A stretch of 64,000 bases of DNA from Zanthoxylum bungeanum. Lineage: Eukaryota > Streptophyta > Magnoliopsida > Sapindales > Rutaceae. How positions within the stretch are numbered: position 1 is the stretch's first letter; each line of letters starts with the position of its first letter. Shown here piece after piece: positions 21,299 to 33,300 of this stretch. The stretch is from contig SKCR01019534.1 in assembly GCA_019454045.1 (NCBI GenBank), forward strand, positions 81,441-145,440. Direction: 5' to 3'. The notes under the pieces are model-generated. The model was not told the DNA's origin, made no database searches, and saw only the letters and a program-made list of their open reading frames with translations. A program made the translations under genes and the position numbers.

Positions 21299-22677
21299 TT
21301 ACTTAAGATCAATTACAACCAGAGAGTAATGATTTAGTTACTCATGATAGTCAATAAAAACATGCTAATCATTATTGATACAACATAATAACTCATAAAA
21401 AATAAATTAGAGAGAAAATGAAAGAAAGAAGTATCGTTTGCGGTCTTCGCCTTCAGCCTTTACCTTACTATTGGCGTTATTCTATTATCTGCTTCTGATG
21501 TTCCGAAATGCTGCTCTTTCTGCCCCCGAGGTTGATGCTATGAACTTTTTATTCAGGACTTGTCCATGTATATTTTTATCTTATTAAATTTCAAATACAC
21601 TCGAACAGTTCCTCAGCTGTTGCTATTTCATTTCCTTGGACCAAAAATATACTTCCTGGAAGTTGCAGCGCTTCGAATTGTTCATCGAGTAAAACTCCAG
21701 ACTCAGCCATCCATTTTGTTAACAGGGTTATAAATGTCATTATTTGATAAATCACCAAATTACAAGGTAGGTATTTGATATTGCGATTATTGTATAATTA
21801 CTTACCTACCCTTTTCTTAAGCATCTAGAAAGTGCGGCGAGTTGACTAACACTAGATATCACAATATGATATAATGAGTATCTAACATTTAAAATTATAA
21901 AAAAAAAATAAAAAAAAAAAAAAAAAAAAAAAAACGTGACCTTTTGACTAGCAGCCATTGTTGATAATTTACTGTAAAATCTTTCATAAAACATCTCTCA
22001 ACACTGGTCTTAAGAAAAAGTGAACATGGGCAAGTCCCTTTTGTCCTCTGTTTAAAAAAAAAAAAAAACATGTAATCCTCAAGGTCTCTCCTGCAAACCA
22101 TTAAAAACTGTCATCATGTTGCCTGCAAAAATTCTGCTTCAAGGACCTTGGAATATAACATAGTGAGTAATCCTTGCTGAAAAATTAAGATATTTGAATA
22201 AATACAAGGGAAGACAATATTGAGAAATGAGTCTTTCAAAAAAAAAACAGAGAGAGAAATGAGAAAACAACATTTAGAAAGGCCTTGCAGTCAAATTTGC
22301 ATTCATTGCAGATAAAACTCAAGTGTCGTGGCTAGAGAAGAAAAGGCATTTCATATTCAATTGAAAAACCATATGAGAATTTGAAATGTACATGAGAAGA
22401 CAGACAAGGAGTCTTGTACCTTCAGCCGAATTCCAACCAACTAAATGAACAAGAAAAGCTTATATTGTATCATGATTTACCTATCAACAAGCAGAATGTG
22501 ACCAATCTGGGACAAAAAATGAAACAAATGAAAACTGCACAATGCACCCAATTACATAGCAACCAGGAATCCCGAGAAAGAATGCAAACTCTCAAGGCAA
22601 AAGCAAGATCAAACTCCAAATAGCATTCACATTTATGAACAAACGCTTGACATGGATACGGTAGTTTTAGAACTGAT
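21299..22677. other. Spacer and likely 3' flank of the MYOB7-like gene
   Basis: Contains a poly-A run (about 21898-21934) and a second near 22051. On the minus strand 22100-22677 is probably 3' UTR or near flank of the gene that ends at 22678. Two short open stretches on the minus strand (21591-21740 and about 21485-21558) are discussed in the findings. No confident gene. Confidence 0.4.
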
Positions 22678-22780
22678 TCACACTTGCGTACTTGTAACAC
22701 ATCTCCACTGTCTCATTCGAGGGCCCTTATCTAGAAGCATTAGCAAGCCTGCATTGTTGGCTGTTAACCCACATGAATAC
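22678..22780 (-). CDS. MYOB7: MYOB7-like, exon 3 and stop
   Basis: Acceptor TAATTGCAG precedes GTATTCATGTGGG. After completing Lys it encodes YSCGLTANNAGLLMLLDKGP and a basic tail RMRQWRCVTSTQV, then TGA at 22680-22678. It preserves frame from exon 2. Confidence 0.88.
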
Positions 22781-25712
22781 CTGCAATTACATTAAAAGTA
22801 CGAGAGGAGTGAGATTGAAAATCACAAGGCAATCCAGACAACATAACATCCATGTTACGTCAACTGTGTCACTTGCAGGCATAAACCAGAATTGTACATT
22901 GAAGTTCAATTGCTAGGATAATGCGTCTCAAGAGTTACATATTGCCGTTAGGCCATATGGATTATACTCGATAATTAAGTGATGAAGACTTCAAATGAGT
23001 TCTGGTATATATCCTAGGATAAACATTAACATTGTCAGCATTCTAAATATTTGAAAGAAGTTGAGTGGCTTTTTCCTCTAACAGGAACTCTTCCCTCATC
23101 AAAATTAATCTTTCTTCCCAATTTCCCTTCACAATATGTAATTTCTTGTTAGAAGGAAGATGTTGCAGCAAACTAAGTAATGGTTCAAGGCTTAAAAAGA
23201 CCACTATTGGGATATTATGAGTGCGAGAATCATAGAGGCTGTAATAGAAAATTGCGGACTACCATTCTGCTTAATTCTGAGTGTGTTGCAAAAAGTACAC
23301 ATATATGTTTATCTTTCTCCTTTCTATCATTTTAATTTTTGATGCTAGTGTATCGCCTAAAAATTCTTTGAGCCATATATAGCAGGGAATTTCCCTATGT
23401 TTGCATTCATATTGATATTCACTAAATTATCACTCATTCAGATGAGGAATGAAAATATGAAAGTTTACTTGCTTCGACGAGCTTTCCTCCTCCAGAAAAC
23501 AAAGGACGTGATCCACTGAACAAAACAAAATGATAGACATAAAATTAAATAAATAAAACAAAATACCCAGGTACTAAAAACTATATCAAACAGATTAAGG
23601 AAAAGGAAAGATTCATACTTGCAACATCAATTCATATTTCAACAATGAAAATAGAAAACTATGGCATTTTGATGCAAACTCCAATAAGAAGCACACAGAT
23701 AAAGGAAAATTATGAAAACATAAACTGATAACAAAACAGGCTAATTCAAATAAAAAACAATAAAGATAATAAAAGAGTGAAAAATCATAAAGGATGAAAA
23801 AAATTCATTCTTTTTAGTTAGCATGATAACAATAAAGAAACTGCTGCAAGCATCAAGAGGAATGAAGAAAATAAAAGATGTCAATTTTGACATGGCAAAA
23901 TACTTTAACACATTTTATAATAGGGACCAGCTATTGCAGCTCTTGATGCTCTCAAGAAGCAAAGATACGGAGAATTTGAAAGAAATGAAACATAAAGAAG
24001 ACAAAAAGGCAAGTGTTACCATTCATTTTTTCTGTTTTCTATAAACAAAAGATAATCGAAAAAAATCCATTTAGGCACAGCACAATTAATTAGGCAACCA
24101 TTCCAACATAAACTATTCTCCATATTCTATTCAGTTTGTGTTAATTTAGAAATTGTGCAGATGAGGGAAAGATAAAATTTGGTAGTGTTGCGTCATTGTG
24201 AAAGATCAAGTATGCTAGACTAAAATGCAACAAGTAGATAACAAAGCAATGTTTCAGATTTTACTTTGCCAATAGAAAAGAAGAAAAAGGATCATTCATA
24301 ATTTCATATAAAGCTGCAACCAAAATTACCTTGAAAATTGACATGAAGGAAAAGGCTCCAACGACAGATGGTTTCCTCACAGGCATCTGTCTTTCAGGTG
24401 TCATTTCCTTGCTCAAATGCTGAGCAATTTCTTTCAACAGCACCATTTGTGCTTTGTCCGTGCGCATTGAAATAATTGCCTGCCTCATTGATTCTCTGTC
24501 AGCCTCAAGGGCCTGTAGCCTCATGTAGAGCTTCTTGATATCAGGATCACTAACATCACATTGATTCAGTGACTCTCTTGGAGTAGTGACATAATCCTCA
24601 CAAATCCCTACGCTAGGTTTAGGATTTGTAACATTTTTATATTGCACCCCATTCTGGACAGTATCAATAGTATAAACTCTGTCGCTCATGTCATCTCCGA
24701 CATCTGATGCATTATCCATCTTTCTCAGATTAGAATAGTCATCTGTTTGTTCCATCTTCTTTATGGTACTATTAAACCTAGGAGATTCTGCATAATCTGA
24801 ACCTGTTTCATTAACTACCCCCATGTATGAACCCGAACTATCAGCGGAAAACCTCCTACTGTGTCTTGACCGCATAGGAGAGTGACCGACAATCACCTTC
24901 TCTAGTATATTCTTCCCATTGGAAAAATCCCCATCTGGCTGGTAGTGTCTAGGAGTTCTCTCCATTTGATGGATCCTATATTTCAAATTCTTCAAATGAT
25001 GAGGGGTCTCGCCAAATGCATATTTTTCAACATCTGTAACATCATTATCAACTTCAAAAGGACCTGGGTTCTCATTCAGGTTGCATTTCAATGGTGGGTA
25101 ATCATACATTGGTATATCGAATTGGGCATCAAAGTTGTCAACCATGCTTGGTTGACGGCTAATCCCGCGTTTATCACCCTCAGCCTCTGCTTCTGTGAGC
25201 CCATAGCTTAGCATCCTATGCTTATAAGCCTGCACTTCACAAGTAAGAGATTGAAGAACCTGCTCTCTCTTATACAACAAATCCTCCAAAGCCAAAAGCT
25301 CGTGTTGGTCATGCACCATTTTCTCTTCTGTAAAACGCTTGAATTGACGGGCCTCCATTTGTATTTCTGCCTTCTCCCTCTGCAACCTCAATATCATGGA
25401 CATGGCCTCATTTGCAGCTGAAGATGAGGCATTTCTCTCCTCTTCCAGCTCAATATACAAATCCTGTATCGTTTGCTGTTGGATAGAAACAGTTTCACGC
25501 AATAAAGCACACTCATTCTCGATTTGGACACGAGGATTTGAATCTGCATCCAACTCAGGTATACAGAATCGCTTTCCATCCTCAAACTCATCATATTTTC
25601 GTTTTATAGACCGATACCATGCCCCTGAGGAACTACTTATAAGAGAACAACTACAACCACAATCACAACATTTGACCAAATCCCTTGAAGGCAAAATAAC
25701 CTCTAAATCCAT
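22678..25712 (-). CDS. MYOB7: Probable myosin-binding protein 7-like (GTD-binding/DUF593 domain), three coding exons
   Basis: Family members bind the globular tail of class XI myosins and act as vesicle receptors for cytoplasmic streaming. Coding exons are 25712-24330, 23515-23469 and 22780-22678 (511 codons with stop; phases agree). Exon 1 starts at ATG 25712 with a Cys-rich N-terminus (VKCCDCGCSCSL), then SIKRKYDEFEDGKRF. Next is the coiled-coil GTD-binding domain at residues about 62-171 (NPRVQIENECALLRETV, DLYIELEEERN, MILRLQREKAEIQME, QAYKHRMLSYG), then a low-complexity Ser/Asp-rich middle and a second helical stretch (about 400-445). Exon 1 ends SFMSIFK at a GT donor; the open frame continuing to 24261 is intron. 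Exon 2 encodes WITSFVFWRRKARRS. Exon 3 encodes YSCGLTANNAGLLMLLDKGP and stops at TGA. No stops or frameshifts, so probably functional. Which MYOB paralogue is inferred from the N-terminus. Confidence 0.93.
23469..23515 (-). CDS. MYOB7: MYOB7-like, exon 2 (47 bp)
   Basis: Acceptor TTGTTCAG precedes TGGATCACGTCC, and the donor GTAAAC follows AGCAA. It encodes WITSFVFWRRKARRS and two bases of a Lys codon completed by exon 3. Very short, basic and aromatic, it matches the usual family C-terminal layout. Confidence 0.85.
24330..25712 (-). CDS. MYOB7: MYOB7-like, exon 1 (461 codons)
   Basis: Holds the start codon and the whole GTD-binding domain. The donor reads TTCAAG then GTAATT at 24329, exactly at a codon end (phase 0). 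The reading frame stays open 69 bases into the intron. Confidence 0.9.
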
Positions 25713-26460
25713 TGTTTAATTCTTCGGATCAAACTAAAGCAATTCAAGAGATAACCACAACAATCCGAGCATTTTCTAAAAAACTCAAGAACCTTCAAAT
25801 TAAAAATTCTTATATTTGAAGCTCAAGTCCTCTCTCTTGAATCAATAGATCCTTCAATAATAAATTCCCTCCTTCCTTGACACCACTCACCAGCAAGTTA
25901 TCCGCCTCTGAGCAAATTCCTACAAAACAACAACACACCACATTAAACGACACGAAGCCATCATTCTAATTAGAAAATTCAGTACTTTCCAACTATTAAG
26001 TAACAAAATGGATGAAAAATCCCTCTCTGGTCAAATAATAATCAACAAAAACCACCTAAACGAATTATTCATAAACAAATTTCCATCAAATCAAAACAGG
26101 GAGAGAAATGAAAGATCTTGTTACCTCAAATGAACCAGAAGCAGGAAAAAGCAAGCTGCAATCGAAGTAATTATTAATTTTCCCCCGCAAACCAACTTTC
26201 CAGGAAACAAATTCAAGTTTCATCAACGGAAAAACGAAAATTTCGCTCAAATTTGGCGAAAATTTTCGTCAAAATGGTTTTTGGAGGGAAGGAAAATCAA
26301 AATGAAAGAAAAAAAGAGAGGAAGGGAGACGAAACTGGAAACCCTAGATTTTTGTTTGTTTGTTTGTTTCTGCGAATTTGTTGCGTTTGTTTTGTGAGTT
26401 TTTTATTTTTATTTTTCGGTTTCTTGATTTCGTGTAAAGCGAGAGAGAGACGGGGAGCTA
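25713..26460 (-). promoter_or_regulatory. 5' UTR with probable intron, and core promoter of the MYOB7-like gene
   Basis: On the minus strand a donor-like TTTGAG|GTAACA lies at about 26124, and an acceptor-like TTTTGTAG or GCTCAG lies at about 25919-25908. This suggests a 5' UTR intron of about 200 bp. Farther upstream a CT-rich stretch (complement of GAGAGAGAGACGGGG, near 26440) is typical of plant core promoters lacking a strong TATA. Transcription start not determined. Confidence 0.4.
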
Positions 26461-27844
26461 AAATGACGTAAAAAATTATTTATGGGGGAAAGAGATAAAA
26501 AAACCGGATGATGATTAGACAATTTTTGTAGTGAGATTAATCAATTAAGATGTTGGATAATAACATCTAGCTCCCTCAATAGGTAAAACTTTTCAATTTC
26601 TTTCAGACAGGCCTTGTTCTTTTTTAAAATGACCAAATCATCCTAATAATAATCTCTTGACTATAAATAATATGTCAGAATAATTTGGCGATTTCGACAT
26701 AAATTTAGAGCTTATTTGATAAATTGTAATCATTATGTCTTTTTCAAAAATAACGAAAATGTAGGGTTCTTCATGTTATTATTCTTTGAAAAGATCGAGA
26801 TGATTGAACGGAGCTTATAACACGACTTACACTTACTAATAAAAAAAACGACCAAAAGCGCGTTGGTTTATTTTATTTTACTTTTCTTAATTATTATCTT
26901 ATTTTGGATTAATAAAAAGGTGGCTATATGACTTGGCAAAGTATAAACACCCAACAACGTGGCCAAATAATTTTTAAATAATAATTAAATTTATAAAATT
27001 TATTTAAAAATGATAAAAATTAAAATTAAAATTTACTTTGATATTATATATAAATTTTATAATTAAATTTATAAAATTTATTTAAAAATGATAAAAATTA
27101 AAATTAAAATTTACTTTGATATAAATAATAATTTTTAAAGACCAAGTGGTTTGTCAAATCATTACACATAGATCATAACATGATTTTACATCTTTAAAAG
27201 TTTATATTTGATAATTTAGAAATGACGATTTCAAGATCATATTGACATTGGGATATAGTTGGTGTAATATATTATACTTTTATTTATCCATATTTTCATA
27301 TCATTGATGTACCATTTTGATTAACATTTATTATCATATATCCATTTAAAGAAAATCTACAATACAACTGAGATACTATATTATCCGTGCAACAATCCAA
27401 TAATCCATTGTCATTCGTACTAAAATATTAAAAAACAACTAAAAAGATAGATATTAAATCATACATGTCATTTATTAATTTATCGGTAATACCATGTCAC
27501 TTATGTCTCCGTTACACCAAAAAATTACTCCTCCATTTTATAGTATTAGGTGGATGATTTGCATTGTATTATTAGTAAAATTATTGGGTGGATTTACTAT
27601 CAATCGAATTAATATTAAAGGGTATGATATTATTACTTAAATTTTTTAACTTTTAAAAAAGATGATACAAATTATCTAATTAGGAAATAATATTTGAGAT
27701 AAAAGATGAAATAAGAAAATAGAAAATTATTTTTTAAAAAAATCTTATTTCCCGTCATATATCTATTTAACTTTAAGAACATTTAATCCTATTATTCTTT
27801 AATTTTATTCGTCTTTAATTATTTTTTTGAATAATAAGGAAAAA
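26461..27844. other. AT-rich intergenic DNA with a 78-bp tandem duplication
   Basis: No coding potential. At 26983-27122 a 78-bp AT-rich unit (AATTAAATTTATAAAATTTA...) occurs twice head to tail with almost no change, suggesting a recent slip. The right edge, GGAAAAA, is the insertion site of element C. Confidence 0.6.
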
Positions 27845-29939
27845 TGTTGGTTATTATCTAGGTCCCCAGATCAAACAAGACATGAAAATATTGTGTGAAC
27901 ACATCAACGGAGGTAGCGGAATACTCACATCGATCGGTTGAGTCGATTTGAAGACGAATGAAGCCACAAAACTCACTGCCAAGGACGCCCAAATGATGCA
28001 GTCCACTGCCTTCAAAAACAGAAAATTGAGAGTTGAGAAATGGAGCTCCAAGCTTCGTCAACGGATCCCGGCTCATGGGCGAACCTCCCTACCACCTTCG
28101 CAAGACTCGTAAGTGTGCTAGCACTTGATTTCTCACCATGAAAAAACCACTCTTGCTTCCCTTGCTCACGCCATTTTTGGCTTCAAAACCAGTCCACATT
28201 TTCTGTTTTGGGCGTGAGGAGAAGAGAGAAAAAGAGAGAGAGAAAAGAAAGTTGTGTGTTAAAAATGTAAAGCTTTTCAAAAAGCCTTTATATATTTTCC
28301 AAGAAAAAATAATAAAAACAATTACTTAATTGATTTAATAAAACCAAAAGTAACTGATTTTCCCTCCAAACACTATTACACCAACTTACATCAACTATTC
28401 ACATGTCACTTTAATAAAGTGATGTGATGATGCAAGTCAATCCATCAATCAATCAATCAATCACTCAAAGTGACTTTTGATTTGACGCTTGATGTGACGA
28501 TTGATTTGACGCTTGATGCGACTTGCGATGCCGCACTGAATTCGAAATACGAATGCGCTCGCAATCACACTCGGGCTTGGGTTCGCTAATTCCAAATTAG
28601 CGATTTTTCCGTCGCGTCGTAATTAAATGATTACGCCTAGCGAATTCACTATTCACGTCGCTAACGAATTAATTCTAAATTAATTCGTTCGCCCGAATTA
28701 AAATCTAATTTTAATTCCGCTTCGAAATCTAATTTCATTTAATATATCGAATATATTAATTTACCGATTAATTCCAAATTAATCGTTATCTCTCTCTAGA
28801 CGATATTTTATCCTAGATAAAATATCTCCGTAATTAATCCTAGATTAATTTTCTCTCTCTTCTATATAATCCCAGATTATTCAAGAGTGCGAGTTGTGCG
28901 TCATCGGTGGATTATCGGGAAGCGACCCATGAGATCCCCGGATAAGTTGGCAGTAAATACGGTCGTCGGAGTATCCGAATCACGTACGTACCAAGTACTA
29001 CGTTTTACCGATTTACGAGACAAGGTCGACTCCTAGCAAAGCACCAAGTCTACCCAATTCTCCGGACATATCCATTTAAGAATATTAAGATCTGTATCAA
29101 GCGTAGTATACGATTGTATTGTGCGTATCGGCCCAGTATCGGATAGTCACGTGCTAGGGCTGGGGCTGGATAAGTGTCTACCCCGTCCGAAGCACATATC
29201 GGATGTCTGGTAACATAGTCTCTATAATCGGATATTCATGACCTGGTCACAATATCCCGATTGGTTGCGCAACACTCAAGAGCACTAGTACCGTATCCTG
29301 CGTGACATCATCTCCACTATGACTGAAGTGATACTTCCGTCTCGACATCACACCCAATACACTACGACTCTCTGATAAACCCAGAAGTGGTGTACGCAGA
29401 ACCGGTTAAAGCCCTGTACCACCAAGACCAAAGTCTACCGATTATCGCAAGTATTAGCGATGTAAGTCTCAGGTTAAGACTATACACACCTACCTTGATT
29501 TCGGCCTCCCATAGACACATAGTCATAATACCAATGGGATTCCGAGGGGTCTATCCAGAGCGAAGCTGTTTCCCGTACCATCGGTGAAACACGACCTCCT
29601 ATCGCACTTGCATAAGTATCCAATACTTATATATATGAGAACTATGTCGTTGTGCCCTCACAACGCACACAAGTGCAATACTAGCCTATTCCGCATTATC
29701 GATGTCCAGTCTCGATAATACTCCGGCTAGGGATATTTAATGATTAATCCTTCGGGGACTGATACTGTCTCATATCATTCTCATCCAGGAACTAATCATA
29801 GGGACCTCTCTTCATTTATATATCTATGGTGATCTAATCACAAATGATGAGAGTGCAATTTCCTTGTCACATAGTTAATTTGCTACAACAACACAATGAT
29901 CTGTGCAAATAGTGACGCTATGGGTCATTTTGTCCAACA
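27845..29939 (-). mobile_element. 3' LTR of element C
   Basis: 2095 bp. Includes an ATCA microsatellite (about 28440-28465) and, on the minus strand, a TATATAAAGG box near 28285-28294. Differs from the other LTR by a handful of substitutions and small indels, for example the length of the ATCA run. Confidence 0.9.
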
Positions 29940-29940
29940 A

Positions 29941-29950
29941 TCTCCCACTT
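29941..29950 (-). other. Polypurine tract of element C
   Basis: On the minus strand AAGTGGGAGA stands one base from the LTR start TGTTGGACA. It is the same tract type as element B's AAGTGGGAG. Confidence 0.75.
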
Positions 29951-32900
29951 GGCACATAGCGAGTCACTCAAGTGTCCTACACCCGAACTATGTACGGTTC
30001 GCTCAAATTGCTGAGGAAAGGTTTTCGTCAGCGGATTTGTTTGATTATCGTTTGACGCGATTTATACGATCATCACATCGCCACGATGTATGATCCGAAC
30101 GAATCAGATGATATAGAAGTATATATCTGGATCGTCGATGAGACCTTTAATTCCTTAGCCTGTGCTGACGCCTAGCTCAGCTGCTAACAGAACTATATCT
30201 AATCTAATTAGATTTATTTTCGATCCAAATGGCTTCTTTTGCTGCCTCAGCTGCAGCAATAATCCGCATTTGTTGTTTATTCGGCAACAGTTATCTTGCT
30301 TGGAAGATTTCCAGCTCACTGTCCCGTTATTCAAACTTTATAGTACCGTAGTATTTAATTGTTTGGAAACTTGCAGCGGTGATCCCAGTCACTTCAAGTT
30401 CTCATTCTCCATAGTTTAAGACAACATCTTTAGTTCTCTCAGATACTAACAGATGTTCTTAATCTTCAATCCAGTGACTATCACTTGGATTGACCTGATC
30501 GTGACTCCATATGCTCGAAGCGTATGAGACACCCTATCAAGTACATTTTAAATGTACAATTTCCCAGAGAGTGTTAACAACTCCAAATCTATCCCAGTAG
30601 ATCTTTATTCCTTGAATAAAGGTTGTTACTCCCCAGAATTCTACGGAGAATTTCTATTGAAAGCCAAGCTTTCAACAATTGCTTTATGGGAATTTCATTG
30701 TCAGTGCGCTCTCCCACTAACCTCCTTATATACACAAGAATTATTTCGTTTTGAGTCAAATCATAAACCATTATGATTATTTCAAAACGACAGTTCCAAG
30801 AACCTTATGCTTGCTTCAATCCAAACATGGATCGAATAACCCGCAAACCTTGTTTGTCGGTTATACAAAATCGTCAGGATGTTGTAAACATCCTCCAAAA
30901 GGTTTCCTTTTCAGGAAAGCGATTTTGATCTATAACTGACACATTTCATAAATGAAATATACAGTTATCTTCAAAAGCATCTTCAAAATGGATTTACCAT
31001 GGCAACAGGTAAAAGGTTGAACCGTTATTAACACAATGTTGATAACGATACCTTTCCGTCAAAAGCCCAGCTTTGTACGTTGGTATGTTGCCTTCCATGT
31101 ATGTCTTCCTTGAAGACGTTTAATGTACCAATAGGCACAATGCCTTGTGGTACAACAACTAGTATCCAAAATAGTTGTTATACATGGAATCCATTTCGGA
31201 CTCATGGCACTTTGCCATAATAGGGAGTCGATACCTCGTATCACTTCCTCAAAACGTAGTCGGTGGATATACCTTCATAAGATTGACATCTTTATGAGGT
31301 TAGATCAGAAACCCATACCCTAGGTTGTTTTCTGACTCTATCCGATCTACGAAGTTCTTGTGTATTTGAAGATTAATGGTACAGATTCATCATTGATGAA
31401 CTATTTGTGTTCCATTAAGGACTTCGTGCCTTGAACAGTATTACTCCGATTTTCATCGAGTATCACTATCCTCCCACTGACCACTGCATATCGGTATTCC
31501 TCTCAGGAAAAACCGCATGGTGAGCAACAATCACATTGTTCTCATGTGAGATTTATAAGTACTATACTTAAGGTTTCCCTTAGGATAACCTATATTGGCA
31601 CTTATCCAATTTGGGTTCTTAGTTTGGTATCATCCAAACGTTATGCCTGGCATACCCAAATTATTAGGAATGAGAAACCCCGTTTCTTTCCTGTTCATAT
31701 CCTATATGATATCTGTCAAACAGATTTATATGGAACCTTATTCTAAATAAGTTTTGCACTGTTAATACATATCCTATTGAAGGAAACAGTAGCTCAGAGC
31801 GACTCGTGATAAACCTTATCATGTCCAACAAAATTCGGTTTTAGTTCGGACACACCGTCTAACTGACGTGTCTCGGGAGGAGTCCTCATATGAAAGAATA
31901 CCGTACTCTTTCATGTACATATGAAACTTACTGCTTAAGTATTTTCCAATACGGTCTTACCGTGGCGGAATAATACTATAGCCGATCTGTTTTTCTATTT
32001 CGTGTCGAAACTCTAAAGTTTCCGATTTGTGTTCTTCAAAAGAAACACATAACCATAACGTGATGCCACATCCGTTAAGGTCACAAATATTCATGTTCAC
32101 ATCTAGCCTAGCTAGATATGGGCCCACTTACTTCACCATGAATAGGGCTAACAGATCGGTGGCCCTTTTACTATTACCAAGTAAATAGTATTTTAGGTAC
32201 TTTACCTAATAAACTAGATTCGCAGACCTTATTTGAATAGTCAAATCAGTCCTAGTACCCACTCTTCAAAAGTGTGGATATACGAGTCTCGTTTAATTGT
32301 GTCCTAGACAACAATGCCACAAATAAGTCTCTATTGATCAAATCAATTTGACCTATTTATTTGTCATTTTATATGTTTGAGATTTTATTATATTCAAAAT
32401 ATAAATTCTGTTATTCACATCTAATGTGTTTATCTCAGTATCATCTTTATATAATAAAACACTTAGTGTTCTAGAATATAAAGGTTTATCCAGACGGATT
32501 AAACACTGATATAGAGATAATGTCTCTAGTCAAACTAGTTACATTATAACAGTTCCTAATTTAAGTACATACCCAAAGGGTAGTTCCTAAACTTAGGTAT
32601 CTACGGTCGAAACAGCGACTTTCGTCCCGTTTCCGATTCGCAGAGAGAAATCTCGGCTTGAAGTCAGTATCCAGCTCATAGCGGATTCTGAACATCAATA
32701 CATATATTTTATGTACCACACTAAGTATTTAAAATCCAATTTCAATACTAGTAGTGAACATAACTTTGACAAATATTTTAAAGTCAGAGCCTCGCCCTTT
32801 CTTTAATTCCTTCGTGTCTTCCATATCCAAATGGTAGTCACTTTGGGATATGTCAATTATCTTTTCAATATTTCACAAACCTTTGGCCAAGCCTTGGGTT

Positions 32901-33300
32901 TCGGAATATCGAAACGATGTGCACCTTGTGCAACACGCCCAATTGCAAACTTTGACTTTTCTCCACTAGAATAGTCAATAATTCTCCGAATTATAAATTG
33001 CAATTTTAATACTTTTAAATCTAAAGATAGATTTATGATAAGTATATTAAATTAAGCACTAAAGTCATCATCACATAAATCTTCCAAAGATTTTATGCTC
33101 TACTTATTTGCTTAATTATGGGCCTAGTCATAATAAGTTATTTTATCAAATAAATTAACCTATTATTAATTCCCATTGAAAATTAAATCATTTAAAACAT
33201 TTAATCCAAGGATTATATATTTTAAATATTCAACTTTTCAATTCTTTCTTGATTTCAATAGTCCAACTATTTAATCAATTTTAATAAGGTACTATTTATT
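29951..33300 (-). pseudogene. Decayed copia pol remnant of element C
   Basis: Minus-strand translation in shifting frames still shows landmarks. Near 30060-29990 there is NPLTKTFPQQFER (compare the ADPLTK end of RNase H). Near 30260-30220 there is IIAAAEAAKEAIWI (the RNase H AEYIAA region). Near 30650 there is LKAWLS...ILG. Near 31200-31090 there is SEMDSMYNN and VPQGIVPIG (the start of the reverse transcriptase, compare GCKWVYK). Stops and frameshifts are frequent and no long frame survives. Upstream parts (integrase, gag) should lie between about 31300 and 33300 but I cannot place them. It cannot encode working enzyme, although its LTRs look young. Confidence 0.75.

Noticed and set aside
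23823..24044. 73-codon plus-strand ORF
   Set aside because: Lies in the first intron of the MYOB7-like gene, is Lys-rich, and has no recognisable domain.
24945..25719. Plus-strand ORFs opposite the MYOB7-like exon
   Set aside because: Shadow frames antisense to a well-supported coding exon.
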